Assembly (NCBI GenBank): GCA_031284585.1
Contig: JAITXT010000023.1
Coordinates: 1 to 40,071 of the forward strand
DNA length: 40,071 nt
Source of the DNA: Acholeplasmatales bacterium
GTDB lineage: Bacteria > Bacillota_I > Bacilli_A > Acholeplasmatales > Acholeplasmataceae
Direction of reading: 5' to 3'
Below are positions 9,280-18,773 of the stretch, piece after piece. The position numbers were made by a program, and so were the translations under genes. The notes under the pieces are model-generated. The model was not told the origin of the DNA. It did not search any database and saw only the letters and a program-made list of their open reading frames with translations. Numbering within the stretch: the first letter of the stretch is position 1; each line of letters begins with the position of its first letter.

Positions 9280-9567
9280 CTATTGTTCCTCTTTAACAAC
9301 TATATGTCTTAATACATCTTCTGTGATATTGATAACTCTTGTAAATTCAGTAATTGCTTCTTTTTCAGTTTTGACTACTAAATAAACATAATATCCTTTT
9401 TTATGATGATCAATTTCATAAGCTAAATCTTTCAAACCTAAATCCTGAGATTTTACCAAATCTCCACCTCTACTTAAGAAAATCTTTTCAACTGTATCTT
9501 TAATAGTCGAAATAACTTCTTGCGTTGTTTCAGGTTTGATTATGTACATAATTTCATAACTTTGCAT
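9280..9567 (-). CDS. rpsF: 30S ribosomal protein bS6
   Basis: bS6 is the partner of bS18 on the 30S platform. The 95-residue sequence shows the family's YEIMYIIKPETTQE start, DLGLKDLAYEIDHHKKGYYVYLVVKTE in the middle and INITEDVLRHIVVKEE at the end. GGAGGAAAAG precedes the ATG. It is the first gene of the leftward cluster. A promoter with an extended -10 element lies about 60 bases upstream. In many bacteria the S6:S18 complex represses its own leader; I could not identify that RNA motif here. Confidence 0.96.
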   Translation of the reverse strand: MQSYEIMYIIKPETTQEVISTIKDTVEKIFLSRGGDLVKSQDLGLKDLAYEIDHHKKGYYVYLVVKTEKEAITEFTRVINITEDVLRHIVVKEEQ

Positions 9568-9629
9568 ATTCTTTTCCTCCTTTTGGTCTAATGGTTTTAA
9601 AACAATGTTTAAAACAAGGCATGCATTTA

Positions 9630-9638
9630 ATTATATCA
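9630..9638 (-). promoter_or_regulatory. Extended -10 promoter of rpsF-ssb-rpsR
   Basis: On the minus strand TGATATAAT forms a TGnTATAAT extended -10 element, with TATAAT at 9635-9630. No good -35 is visible 17 bases upstream, which extended -10 promoters tolerate. The inferred start near 9623 gives a leader of about 55 bases. It contains an A/T-rich inverted repeat (GTTTTAAA and TTTAAAAC) before the ribosome-binding site. Confidence 0.6.
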
Positions 9639-9759
9639 ATTTTTCTAGTTTTTTTACTAATTTTTATTCTTTTTGTTTTTTTTAGCGTAATGTTACCAAT
9701 TTAAATAAACAAATTAGTAATTTAAACTAACTAAAAACTAAATTTTCCTTATTTAAAAG

Positions 9760-11850
9760 TTATTTATTTTTCAAAAGGTATTTTTTTAAGATTCCAATTA
9801 CTTCATCAAAGTTTATTGGCTTACCAATGTGTTCATTCATACCGCTTTCAATTGATTTCTCAACATCACTTTTAAAAACGTTAGCGGTCATAGCAATGAT
9901 AGGAACTTTTTTAGCTTCTAAAATATCTAGTGCTCTAATTCTTCTAGTAGCTTCATAACCATCACAAATAGGCATTTGAATGTCCATAAAAACAAGATCA
10001 TATTCTTTGAAATTACTTTTGTATTTTTCAACAGCTTCAAGACCATTTTCAGCAGAATCAATTTTAATCTTTGTATTTTCAAGTAAAAAATAGATGATTT
10101 CGCGGTTTATTTCAACGTCTTCGACTAATAGAATCTTATAATCTTGGAAAATACTATCTAAAGGATCTTTTTCAACTGTATTTTTCTTACCAATTATATC
10201 TTTAATTGTGTCTTCTATAATAGGGAGTAGCAATGGCTTAGAGATAAACTTAGTAACTCCTGCATTCTTAGCTTGTTCTTCAATTACAGTCCAATCAAGA
10301 GCAGAAATCATAATTACAACTGATGAACTTCCCTTCTCTTCTTTTATTCTTTTTGAAAGTTCAAGTCCGTCCATTTGAGGCATCTTCCAGTCTACAAATA
10401 TGATGTCATAATGTTTGATTGATAGCATTTTTAAGGCTTCATCACCACTTTCTGCTACTTCAATTTTTATCTTTAATTTTTTAGCAATTCCTAAGAAGAA
10501 ATGTCTAGTATCATAAGAATCATCTACCGCTAAAAAATTTAGATTCTCCCATGTTTTATCGATGATAGGTGCTAATTCACTAGCCACTTTCGCAACCACA
10601 TTAAAAGTAAAAGTAGAACCTTCACCAATCTGAGATGTAAGAGTTATTTCTCCTCCTAATTTCTCCACTATTTTTTTAGATATAGCAAGTCCTAAACCAG
10701 TTCCTCCAAATCTTCTAGAAATAGATGATTCAGCTTGAGTGAAAGGTTTAAATAATTTTTTCTGTTGTTCTGGAGTCATGCCGATACCAGTATCTTTGAC
10801 GGAAATATCTATATTTACGATATCATCATTTCTTTCTCTTTCGTGAAATATTAGTTCTATATTACCATATTCAGGTGTGAATTTAACTGCATTTGAAAGT
10901 AAATTAGTGATAACTTGAGCTATTCTTTGTTCATCAGAGACGATAAATCTCGGTAAATTTTTATCATATATAATATTAAAAGTTTGTTTCTTCTCTTCAA
11001 TCTTATATCTTATAACTGCGAGTAATCTTTCAAGCATTCTTTCAAATTCAAATTCAGTGAAAGATACTTCGAATTGTCCACTTTCAATTTTTGACATATC
11101 TAAGATATCATTTATAACACCAAGAAGATGAATTGATGATGAATCTATTTTATTTAAACAATATTTAATCTTATCTAAGTCATCTGAGGTTTTAGCAATT
11201 GTAGTCATTCCTATAATTGCATTCATTGGTGTTCTAATTTCATGACTCATATTAGCTAAGAATTCTGATTTAGAACGATTTGCATAATTTGCTTCATCAA
11301 TTGCTTGTTGGAGTTTAGTAATGTCATGCATGAATACACATACAGTATCAAAAGTATTAGTATCTAAACCCATACGCATAATATCAACTGAATATTCAAA
11401 AGTTTCTTCTTTGTTATCAAAGTAAAAAATATCTTCAAATGAATGGTGACTTGTGCTGGTATAAGCTTCTCTTATCTTATGAAGACATTCGTCATTATTT
11501 TTTGAATGTGCTACTTTAGTAAATATTTCTTCATATGTACGTCCTAAAATAATGCCTGCGGCAGTAGTTTTAGATATTCTTACAAAAGATTCAGTACAAT
11601 AGGATAGTCTACCACTTTTATCAAAGAAAAGGATTAACTCTTGAGTATTATTTAAGATTAAACTAAAATATAAATCTCTGGATTCTTTTTCTAAATCCAT
11701 AATTTTTAGAGATTTTTTTTGCGCATTAAAAACTTGGTTAGTTGTCTCTAATGTACTATTCAAAAAGTCAACTTGACTTTTTAATTTTTTATTTTCTCTT
11801 ATTAATTCTTTTAAATAGAGATCCTGATCTGTTGAATTAATACTATCCAT
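9760..11850 (-). CDS. Soluble hybrid sensor histidine kinase: PAS, HisKA, HATPase, two receivers
   Basis: A 696-residue signalling protein without membrane helices. Residues 10-60 look like a coiled coil and ~60-180 are a PAS domain. HisKA contains SHEIRTPMN with phospho-acceptor H203. The ATPase has N-box residues near N316/N320, DTGIGM at 353-358 and FGGTGLGLAIS at 381-391. Receiver 1 (~437-553) keeps the acidic pair in AVDDS and phospho-acceptor D487 in VDWKMPQMDG. Receiver 2 (~571-692) keeps VEDVEINREI and D623 in MDIQMPICDGYEA. There is no HPt or DNA-binding domain. The gene begins 4 bases after a FIST-domain gene, with no clear Shine-Dalgarno of its own, so coupled translation is likely. 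I infer that FIST supplies the signal. The output partner is not in the window. Confidence 0.93.
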   Translation of the reverse strand: MDSINSTDQDLYLKELIRENKKLKSQVDFLNSTLETTNQVFNAQKKSLKIMDLEKESRDLYFSLILNNTQELILFFDKSGRLSYCTESFVRISKTTAAGIILGRTYEEIFTKVAHSKNNDECLHKIREAYTSTSHHSFEDIFYFDNKEETFEYSVDIMRMGLDTNTFDTVCVFMHDITKLQQAIDEANYANRSKSEFLANMSHEIRTPMNAIIGMTTIAKTSDDLDKIKYCLNKIDSSSIHLLGVINDILDMSKIESGQFEVSFTEFEFERMLERLLAVIRYKIEEKKQTFNIIYDKNLPRFIVSDEQRIAQVITNLLSNAVKFTPEYGNIELIFHERERNDDIVNIDISVKDTGIGMTPEQQKKLFKPFTQAESSISRRFGGTGLGLAISKKIVEKLGGEITLTSQIGEGSTFTFNVVAKVASELAPIIDKTWENLNFLAVDDSYDTRHFFLGIAKKLKIKIEVAESGDEALKMLSIKHYDIIFVDWKMPQMDGLELSKRIKEEKGSSSVVIMISALDWTVIEEQAKNAGVTKFISKPLLLPIIEDTIKDIIGKKNTVEKDPLDSIFQDYKILLVEDVEINREIIYFLLENTKIKIDSAENGLEAVEKYKSNFKEYDLVFMDIQMPICDGYEATRRIRALDILEAKKVPIIAMTANVFKSDVEKSIESGMNEHIGKPINFDEVIGILKKYLLKNK

Positions 11851-11854
11851 TTTT

Positions 11855-13009
11855 TTATTCGATAACTAGTAAAATTAAAGAGTAATTATGTACGTGATTA
11901 TTATATTTATTATCAACAACAGTAGAAGTCACTTCTCCGCCTGCATAACTGAAAAGAAATGGTGTTTTGGCGGAAATCTTTGATTTTAGAAGATTGTATT
12001 CAGTGTTTAATGAAGTACCTAAAACTAGATATCTTGCCATACAAGAATAACCAATAACTAATGCGTGGTCTCCTCCTATTTTATCAAGAGCATTTGAAGA
12101 TGTTTCAATTACGTCATCTAAATCAATTGTTCCTACTTGAATAGTAGTATTGATAGGCATTTCTCCACCACATACAGCATATCCCTCAGGGGTTAGGGCA
12201 AAAACAGCTCTCGCTGCTTCGTCATTCTCACCATCATAATTTACAATTAGAGGAATAACTCCAAGTCCTTCGTTTAAAACTTCTTCAGTTAAGCCAAGTG
12301 AACTTAAATATTTAAGTGCGGATAAACCATTTACTCCTACAAGTAAATTATTAATTGAATCAGTAATAACCGCTTTTTCTTTTTGAACTAATTTATTTTT
12401 AATAGCTGCAATTTCAAATCTTGTTTTTACAGGTCCAAAAAATGCAACGAGTACTAAACTATTAAAATAACCTTTTCCATCTAGAATAGTTTGGGAAGTT
12501 TCATAAGTTTTTGTGTGATCAACTGAAAGAGTTCCGAATAATGGAACTTTATCAGAAGTTACTTTCTTTAGTGAATTAATAATTGCATCACCAGCAAGTA
12601 ATTGCATTAAAGGAGTGAAAGTAAGAACTAAAGATGGTAGTGTTTGATGTCTTGATAGTAACTCATTATAAGTAGAGATAATTTTTTCTTCATGAAGAGT
12701 TGTAAGATCATCTGTTACTGCTAATTCAAATGTAACATCGTCACTAGTAAGAACTTGCAAAGAAAGGGCATCAGAGCCAAAGTCTTCGTTAGTTCCATTC
12801 ATACAAGAAGTTGCTCCTGCAATTCTAAATGGTAACTTTTCGGATAATAAAGAAATTACCTCTTCTTTCAAATAATCCGAATGACAAGATAAGATACCAA
12901 CACTGTTTTTTAATAGATTATTTTCCAAATCTAACTTTTGAAGTAATTCCAAAACAGCATATTCAGCATCTGTAATTTCAAATGTTTGTGCGCTTAATGT
13001 TTTAATCAT
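11855..13009 (-). CDS. FIST-domain small-ligand sensor protein
   Basis: A 384-residue cytosolic protein with a FIST N-terminal domain (about 40-230) and FIST C-terminal domain (about 230-375). Family-like stretches are PFRIAGATSCMNG, VPLFGTLSVDH, GYFNSLVLVAFFGPVKTRFEI and, near the end, ALVIGYSCMARYLVLG. FIST domains are thought to bind small molecules, possibly amino acids, and occur with histidine kinases, cyclic-nucleotide enzymes or chemotaxis proteins. I see no transmembrane segment, and the fused kinase or MCP part found in some homologues is replaced by the separate kinase gene 4 bases downstream. The start is fixed by GGAGG just upstream. The specific ligand cannot be told from sequence. 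Confidence 0.85.
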   Translation of the reverse strand: MIKTLSAQTFEITDAEYAVLELLQKLDLENNLLKNSVGILSCHSDYLKEEVISLLSEKLPFRIAGATSCMNGTNEDFGSDALSLQVLTSDDVTFELAVTDDLTTLHEEKIISTYNELLSRHQTLPSLVLTFTPLMQLLAGDAIINSLKKVTSDKVPLFGTLSVDHTKTYETSQTILDGKGYFNSLVLVAFFGPVKTRFEIAAIKNKLVQKEKAVITDSINNLLVGVNGLSALKYLSSLGLTEEVLNEGLGVIPLIVNYDGENDEAARAVFALTPEGYAVCGGEMPINTTIQVGTIDLDDVIETSSNALDKIGGDHALVIGYSCMARYLVLGTSLNTEYNLLKSKISAKTPFLFSYAGGEVTSTVVDNKYNNHVHNYSLILLVIE

Positions 13010-13040
13010 AATTCCTCCCTCTAAATATCATACAAAATAT

Positions 13041-13046
13041 ATTATA
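13041..13046 (-). promoter_or_regulatory. Candidate -10 element for the FIST/kinase operon
   Basis: On the minus strand TATAAT lies 31 bases before the FIST start codon. The region upstream of it is very A/T-rich and I see no convincing -35 match. The placement fits a promoter, but such hexamers arise often in this base composition. Confidence 0.4.
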
Positions 13047-13195
13047 TTATTATTTTTCGTTTTTCTTACATTAAAGAAAAAACACATAAATTTATGCCAA
13101 TATTTTAAAAAAATATTAATATTAAAAGAAATAAAATGAAATAAATCCATTATCTTTTTAAAGCAACAAGCGAGAATTTTAAATCTATATTTTGA

Positions 13196-13208
13196 TTGAG
13201 GCACTCAA
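13196..13208. promoter_or_regulatory. Interrupted palindrome TTGAG-GCA-CTCAA upstream of the glucan operon
   Basis: A perfect 5-base inverted repeat around GCA lies about 70 bases before the pullulanase start, in the divergent gap with the FIST gene. The gap of about 270 bases otherwise holds only A/T-rich runs. It could be an operator for the glucan operon; its small size means chance is possible. A TATAAT at 13253-13258 is a candidate -10 and would give a leader of about 14 bases. Confidence 0.35.
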
Positions 13209-13278
13209 AAAATAGAATTTGCAATTTCAGGTTTTTTTTAGGAAAAAAATAATATAATAATATTAGGAGAACAAATTG

Positions 13279-15213
13279 ATGCTTATATATATTGATGGTT
13301 TTAGATTGCTAAGAGTAGAAACAGATAGGTATATTGAAAAAATAGTTTTAAAAAATAATACTGTCACTTATTTAAAAACAGAAGGAAATTCAGAGTTTTT
13401 TAGTCTCACAGAAGATATAAATTTGCATTATGATGATCATGTTTATGTGGACGGTGAAATTTGTCCCTTAAATATTGGTGTAGTTACTCTTACAGAAGAA
13501 TTTAATTCTAAGTTCTATTCGAAAGAAGAACTTGGAGCTATTTATACTAAAGAATCAACTTCTTTCAGGTTTTTTGGACCAACAATTAAAGAAGCATTTG
13601 TAATTATTGATGAAATATATTACCAAATGAGTTATTGTAATGATGGAACTTATTATGTCTCAATTAATGGTGATTTTGCTGGAGCAAAATATTATTACTA
13701 TATTAGACTTTTAGATTGTTTTAAGAGAGTAATAGATCCGTATGCGAAAGGCGTTTTGAATGGGACAAGTTATATTGTAGATGATTCTAGATTAATTAAA
13801 GAAACAAGATTAGATAAAAAAGATAAGAAACCCTACCTTTATGAGACATCAGTTAAAGATATAACTTCGACTTTAAAAATAGAAAACGAAGGAACTTTTT
13901 TAGGACTTTTAGAAAAAGATAAAGATATTCATGGCAATGTACTTGATTATATTAAAAATTTAGGAATGACTCACGTTGAATTCTTGCCAGTTTTTGGATT
14001 CTATGGAATTGATGAACTAGATAAATCAAGATTATATAATTGGGGCTACAACCCTATCCACTATTTTTCATTAACTAGTCACTATTCTAGTAGTGTAACT
14101 GATCCTGTGACTGGAATAAATGAATTTATATCTTCAATCAATTATGCTCATTCAATTGGTTTAGGAGTTATCCTAGATGTAGTATTTAATCATGTTTATT
14201 CAAGAAATATATTTTCGTATGATGAATTTGTACCAGGGTATTTTTTTAGACATGATATTTATAATAAACCTACTAATGGGTCTTTATGTGGGAACGAGAT
14301 TGAAACCTCAAGGAAAATGGTAAGAAAATTTATAGTAGATAATATAAAATACTTTTTAAAGACCTTTGGTGTTGATGGATTTAGATTTGATTTATTAGGT
14401 CTTATTGATATCAAAACCATGGAAGAAGTTGTATCTTCAGTAAAAGAAATAAATAAAAATGCTATTATAATTGGGGAAGGTTGGAATATTCCAAACACCG
14501 TAAAAGAGGAAGATAAAGCCATAATTAAGAATCATGATAGATTAAAGAATGTATACTTTTTTAATGACCTTTTTAGAAATTCCTTAAGAGGAATTAATGA
14601 TTCAAATGAAGACGGATTACTTACTAAGCATAGTTATCATAAATTAGAAGGTTTAAGAAAAAGTTTTTATGAGTATTTAGGAAACCAATCAGTCTATTAT
14701 GTTTCATGTCATGATAATAAAACTTTATTTGATAGACTTAAAATAAGTGAAAATGTAATTGTAAAAGATTTAGAAAACTATGTGATGACAGCTTTAGGCT
14801 TGGTTAGTTTTTCTCCTGGAATTTCTTTTTATAATTCTGGATCAGAAAACCTACGGACTAAATTTGGAATTGAAAATTCTTATAATTGTTTGGGTACAGT
14901 AAATAATATCTATTTAAATCCTAAAAGTGAGACCACAAAGTTTTTAAAGTCTCTTATTTCTTTGTCTAAAAAATATAATTTAAATTCTTTTGATATGACG
15001 CTCAATTATGATGAAAAATTTGATTTTTATGAATTAAATTATGATAAAAAAGGGGAAACTAAATTAAAAATAGTCTTTAAAAATTCAAATTCTCCTTCCC
15101 TTTTGTTTTATAAACAAGCAAAAATTTTATCATCTAACAAGATTTTTACATTACCAGATAATGATAAATACACTTATTTTTTTGGGAATGTGGGAATATA
15201 TATTTTTTATTAA
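13279..15213 (+). CDS. pulA: Type I pullulanase-like debranching enzyme (GH13)
   Basis: The enzyme hydrolyses alpha-1,6 branch points of glycogen, pullulan or limit dextrins. It has the pullulanase signature YNWGYNP, and the four GH13 regions are intact: DVVFNHVY, GFRFDLLG with nucleophile D371, GEGWN with acid/base E400, and SCHDN with D479 (numbered from this ATG). The N-terminal part has a CBM48-like stretch (ELGAIYTKESTSFRFFGPT). No signal peptide is visible, so it should act in the cytoplasm. At 644 residues it is somewhat shorter than Bacillus AmyX (~718). I chose ATG at 13279, 8 bases after AGGAGA; an in-frame TTG at 13276 would be only 5 bases away. glgB follows after 15 bases and malQ after that. 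Confidence 0.88.
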   Translation: MLIYIDGFRLLRVETDRYIEKIVLKNNTVTYLKTEGNSEFFSLTEDINLHYDDHVYVDGEICPLNIGVVTLTEEFNSKFYSKEELGAIYTKESTSFRFFGPTIKEAFVIIDEIYYQMSYCNDGTYYVSINGDFAGAKYYYYIRLLDCFKRVIDPYAKGVLNGTSYIVDDSRLIKETRLDKKDKKPYLYETSVKDITSTLKIENEGTFLGLLEKDKDIHGNVLDYIKNLGMTHVEFLPVFGFYGIDELDKSRLYNWGYNPIHYFSLTSHYSSSVTDPVTGINEFISSINYAHSIGLGVILDVVFNHVYSRNIFSYDEFVPGYFFRHDIYNKPTNGSLCGNEIETSRKMVRKFIVDNIKYFLKTFGVDGFRFDLLGLIDIKTMEEVVSSVKEINKNAIIIGEGWNIPNTVKEEDKAIIKNHDRLKNVYFFNDLFRNSLRGINDSNEDGLLTKHSYHKLEGLRKSFYEYLGNQSVYYVSCHDNKTLFDRLKISENVIVKDLENYVMTALGLVSFSPGISFYNSGSENLRTKFGIENSYNCLGTVNNIYLNPKSETTKFLKSLISLSKKYNLNSFDMTLNYDEKFDFYELNYDKKGETKLKIVFKNSNSPSLLFYKQAKILSSNKIFTLPDNDKYTYFFGNVGIYIFY

Positions 15214-15228
15214 TCTAAAGGAGATTTA

Positions 15229-17100
15229 ATGACTGGATTTGATAGTAAGTTTATAAGTAGTTTTTTAAATGGGCGTAACGCTAATCTTTATAAGTTATTA
15301 GGTGCTCACATGATTAAGGATATTAATGGGTTAAACGTTCGAACTGAATTTTTAGTTTATGCACCTCATGCTAATAGAGTTAATTTAGTGGGAGACTTCA
15401 ATTTTTGGAATGGAGAAAAATATGAGATGGAAAAAATAGATCACAATGGATTTTATTATTTTTGTCTTCCTTATTCAATTGAATGGCAAACTTATAAATT
15501 TGAAATTATTACTAATGGAAAAGTTATTTTAAAATCAGATCCTTTTGCTTTTTTTAGTGAAAGAAGACCCCAAACTGCAAGTATAGTTTATGATATTGAT
15601 GGTTACAATTTTAGTGACAAAGATTATTTAAACAATAGGAAAAAAGCCTATGATGATAAAGTATTAATTTATGAATGTCATTTAGGTTCTTGGAGAAATA
15701 AGTATGGAATTCCAGAATACAATAAAATAGTTGATGAATTAATACCACATTTACTATCTAATCATTTTACTCACCTTGAACTTCTTCCTATTTATGAATA
15801 CCCTCTAGATGATTCTTGGGGTTATCAAGGAACAGGTTTTTTTAGTGCAACTTCAAGGTATGGTACTCCTAAGGATTTAATGTATATGATTGATAGACTT
15901 CATCAAGTAGGGATTGGCGTTATTTTAGATGTAGTTTTAGGACATATTTGCAAAGATAATCATGGATTATATTTTTTTGATGGGACTCCGTTATACGAAA
16001 TAGAAGATGAATTTTTTAGAGAAAATTTAGTATGGGGAACCGCAAATTTAGATTTTGGAAAGGGAATAACAAAAAGTTTTATGTCTTCAATGCTCTCTTT
16101 TTGGGTTACTTATTTTCATGTGGATGGGTTTCGAGTAGATGCTGTAAGTAATATGATTTATCATTTAGGAAATCCTAAGCTAGGTGAAAATGTTAATGCT
16201 ATTAATTTTTTAAGAGAAACAGGGCTATATTTATTCTCTCTTGATGAAAAAATACTATTTATTGCGGAAGACAGTTCGGCTTATCCTAATGTAACTGCTG
16301 AAATTAAAAATAATGGAGTAGGATTTAATTTTAAGTGGGATATGGGATTTATGAATGATAGCCTAAAATTTTTTAAGGAAGATCCCTTGAATCGAAAATA
16401 TCATCATGATAAGATTACTTTTGGACTAATGTATGCTTATAGTGAAAAATTTGTACTACCTTATTCCCATGATGAAGTAGTTCATGGAAAAGGCTCATTA
16501 ATAAATAAGATGTCTGGAGATTATTTTCAAAAGTTCGCAAACCTAAGATTACTCATGACTATGTTTATGACTAGACCTGGGAAAAAACTTTTATTCATGG
16601 GTTCTGAGTTTGCTCAATTTAATGAATGGAATTTTAAAAGTGAGTTAGATTGGAATTTATATCAATATGATTCTCATGCTAAATATAATGTCTTTTTCCG
16701 TGAATTAACTAAAATTTATGTTGAAAATTCTGCTTTTCATCTTGATGAAGATATAAATAATTTCAAATGGTTAGTAGTAGATGATAGGAATATGAGTGTT
16801 TTCTCTTATTGTAGAATAGGGGGTGATTCTTTATTTGTTGTTGTTTTAAATATGACACCTGTTGTTCATGAAGAATATAAAATTCCAGTTCCATTTGAGG
16901 GAACTTATACTGAAATTTTAAATAGTGATAAAATTGAGTTTTATGGATCTAATCAATATAACGCCATGGCACTAACTACAATTATAGAACCATACTTCGC
17001 AGAGAATCAATATATCAAAGTAAAACTTGGTCCCTTAACAGGTATGATACTTAAGTTTAATAAAACTGATTCAAGCATTAAACTAAGAGAAAAAAAATAA
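15229..17100 (+). CDS. glgB: 1,4-alpha-glucan (glycogen) branching enzyme
   Basis: GlgB cuts an alpha-1,4 glucan and rejoins it by an alpha-1,6 bond. Visible features are the CBM48 segment (NRVNLVGDFNFWNG), YECHLGSW, and WGYQGTGFFSATSRYGTP, which is a strong branching-enzyme marker. After these come the GH13 catalytic residues D304 (GFRVDAV), E347 (IAEDSS) and D415 (SHDEVVHGKGSL), and then MGSEFAQFNEWNF. At 623 residues it matches Firmicute GlgB. Region I reads DVVLGHICKDNHGL, where many family members have DWVPxHFPKDxHGL. AAAGGAG precedes the ATG. The pairing with pullulanase and malQ suggests storage-glucan handling. glgC, glgA and glgP are not in this window. Confidence 0.95.
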   Translation: MTGFDSKFISSFLNGRNANLYKLLGAHMIKDINGLNVRTEFLVYAPHANRVNLVGDFNFWNGEKYEMEKIDHNGFYYFCLPYSIEWQTYKFEIITNGKVILKSDPFAFFSERRPQTASIVYDIDGYNFSDKDYLNNRKKAYDDKVLIYECHLGSWRNKYGIPEYNKIVDELIPHLLSNHFTHLELLPIYEYPLDDSWGYQGTGFFSATSRYGTPKDLMYMIDRLHQVGIGVILDVVLGHICKDNHGLYFFDGTPLYEIEDEFFRENLVWGTANLDFGKGITKSFMSSMLSFWVTYFHVDGFRVDAVSNMIYHLGNPKLGENVNAINFLRETGLYLFSLDEKILFIAEDSSAYPNVTAEIKNNGVGFNFKWDMGFMNDSLKFFKEDPLNRKYHHDKITFGLMYAYSEKFVLPYSHDEVVHGKGSLINKMSGDYFQKFANLRLLMTMFMTRPGKKLLFMGSEFAQFNEWNFKSELDWNLYQYDSHAKYNVFFRELTKIYVENSAFHLDEDINNFKWLVVDDRNMSVFSYCRIGGDSLFVVVLNMTPVVHEEYKIPVPFEGTYTEILNSDKIEFYGSNQYNAMALTTIIEPYFAENQYIKVKLGPLTGMILKFNKTDSSIKLREKK

Positions 17101-17170
17101 TAGAGAGAATAATTTTTATGAAAAAGTTAAAGTTGATAAAATATAAGCAAAGAAAGGAAGTTTTTTAAAT

Positions 17171-18646
17171 ATGGAAAGGTCTTCAGGAATATTATTACCT
17201 ATTTTTAGTCTTTATAATAAATATGGAATTGGTACTTTTGGGAAAAAAGCATACGATTTTGTTGATTTTTTAGTCAAAGCAAAAATTAAATATTGGCAAA
17301 TACTTCCTCTTGGTCATACTTCATATGGTGATTCTCCTTACCAGTCGTTTTCTACTAATGCCCTTAACCCTTACTTCATAGATATTAATTTTCTAATTGA
17401 TGAAGGTTTATTAAAAGCATATGAAGCAGATAGAATAAACATATATAGTAAAAAAATTGATTATCTGAATTTATATATTTATAAAACCTATATTTTAAAA
17501 AGAGCTTTTTTAAATTTTGATGAAAATAAGAAAGAATATTTAGAATTTAAAGCAAGTAATTCATCTTGGTTAGATGATTATGCTTACTTCATGGCGATTA
17601 AAAATCTAGAGGAAGGAGTAAGCCTTTTAGAATGGAGAGATGAATTAAAGTTTAGAAATAAAAAAGCACTTGATGAATTAAAGAATAATCTTGATTTTCT
17701 AAGAGATGTTCGTTTTTATTCTTTCGTTCAATTTAAAGCTTTTGAACAATATGAAAAATTACTTAAGTACGCTAACATTAATAATGTAGAAATAATTGGC
17801 GATTTACCTATTTATGTTGCTATGGATTCAGTTGATGTTTGGACTCATAAAAATTTATTTAAGATAGATGATAAATTTATTCCTAAAGAAGTCGCAGGTG
17901 TTCCACCAGATTACTTTAGTGAACTTGGTCAACTATGGGGAAACCCACTTTATAACTGGGAAGCTCATAAAGAAGAGAAATACAAGTGGTGGATAGAAAG
18001 AATTAAGAGTTCATTTAAGTTATATAATTGTCTTAGAATTGATCATTTCATTGGTTTCACTAACTATTGTTCGGTTCCTTTTGAAGATACGAATGCAAAG
18101 CGAGGCGTTTGGAACAAAGGACCAGGGTACTCATTTTTTGAGGCAATAAAAAAAGAGTGCGGCGATTTAAAGATTATTGCGGAAGACTTAGGGGAAGTTA
18201 CAGAAGAAGTGAGAGAAGTTTTAAAAGAAACTGGTTTTCCAGGTATGAAAATAATTCAATTTGCTTTTGATGGAAATAACAATAATCCAAATTTACCTAA
18301 GAATTATTTAACTAGTAACTTAGTCCTTTATACAGGAACACACGACAATGATACCCTAGAAACCTTTATTAGAACAAGAACCAAAAAAGAATTAGGTTAT
18401 ATTAGAAAATATACCAAAGATTTTAAAGGAAGTAATTTAAGAGATAAAATCATTGATCTATCACTATCTTCGGTTGCTCAATTAGTTATAATTCCAGCAG
18501 CAGATTATCTTGGTTTAGATGTAGAGGCAAGAATTAATTGTCCTGGTACATGTGGTACAAACTGGGTCACAAGATTAGAAGAAAATGCACTAACAGATAG
18601 TCTAGCCGAAGAGATTAGAGGAAAAATAGAGAGATATAATAGGTAA
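17171..18646 (+). CDS. malQ: 4-alpha-glucanotransferase (amylomaltase)
   Basis: MalQ (GH77) transfers glucan segments between malto-oligosaccharides and releases glucose, recycling short chains left by debranching. Motifs in order are SPYQSFSTNALNPYFIDI, GDLPIYVAMDSVDVWTH, the nucleophile D291 in RIDHF, acid/base E338 in IIAEDLGEV, and D392 in GTHDNDT. At 491 residues it is the usual length for a bacterial GH77 without extra N-terminal modules. AAAGGAAG lies upstream of the ATG. It is third in the operon, 70 bases after glgB. I see no clear intrinsic terminator after it before the acpP promoter. Confidence 0.95.
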   Translation: MERSSGILLPIFSLYNKYGIGTFGKKAYDFVDFLVKAKIKYWQILPLGHTSYGDSPYQSFSTNALNPYFIDINFLIDEGLLKAYEADRINIYSKKIDYLNLYIYKTYILKRAFLNFDENKKEYLEFKASNSSWLDDYAYFMAIKNLEEGVSLLEWRDELKFRNKKALDELKNNLDFLRDVRFYSFVQFKAFEQYEKLLKYANINNVEIIGDLPIYVAMDSVDVWTHKNLFKIDDKFIPKEVAGVPPDYFSELGQLWGNPLYNWEAHKEEKYKWWIERIKSSFKLYNCLRIDHFIGFTNYCSVPFEDTNAKRGVWNKGPGYSFFEAIKKECGDLKIIAEDLGEVTEEVREVLKETGFPGMKIIQFAFDGNNNNPNLPKNYLTSNLVLYTGTHDNDTLETFIRTRTKKELGYIRKYTKDFKGSNLRDKIIDLSLSSVAQLVIIPAADYLGLDVEARINCPGTCGTNWVTRLEENALTDSLAEEIRGKIERYNR

Positions 18647-18732
18647 AATTGAGTATAAATTTTTTAATAAAGAGGTATTATTTTCTTAAATATTTGATTT
18701 ATATGTATTTATAAAAGAGATTTGTTCTTTTT

Positions 18733-18741
18733 TGGTATAAT
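18733..18741 (+). promoter_or_regulatory. Extended -10 promoter of acpP-leuS
   Basis: TGGTATAAT is a TGnTATAAT extended -10, with TATAAT at 18736-18741. The inferred start is near 18748, giving a leader of about 25 bases that carries AAAGGAG before the acpP ATG. No clear -35 is seen. Confidence 0.6.
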
Positions 18742-18773
18742 TATTAAAATGTTTTTTAAAGGAGAAAAAAGAA

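Noticed and set aside
9693-9720. 10-bp inverted repeat between rpsF and the kinase gene as a terminator
   Set aside because: The arms (9693-9702, 9711-9720) pair with one G-U on the minus strand, but no T run follows on either strand. It could still be a weak terminator of the kinase unit.
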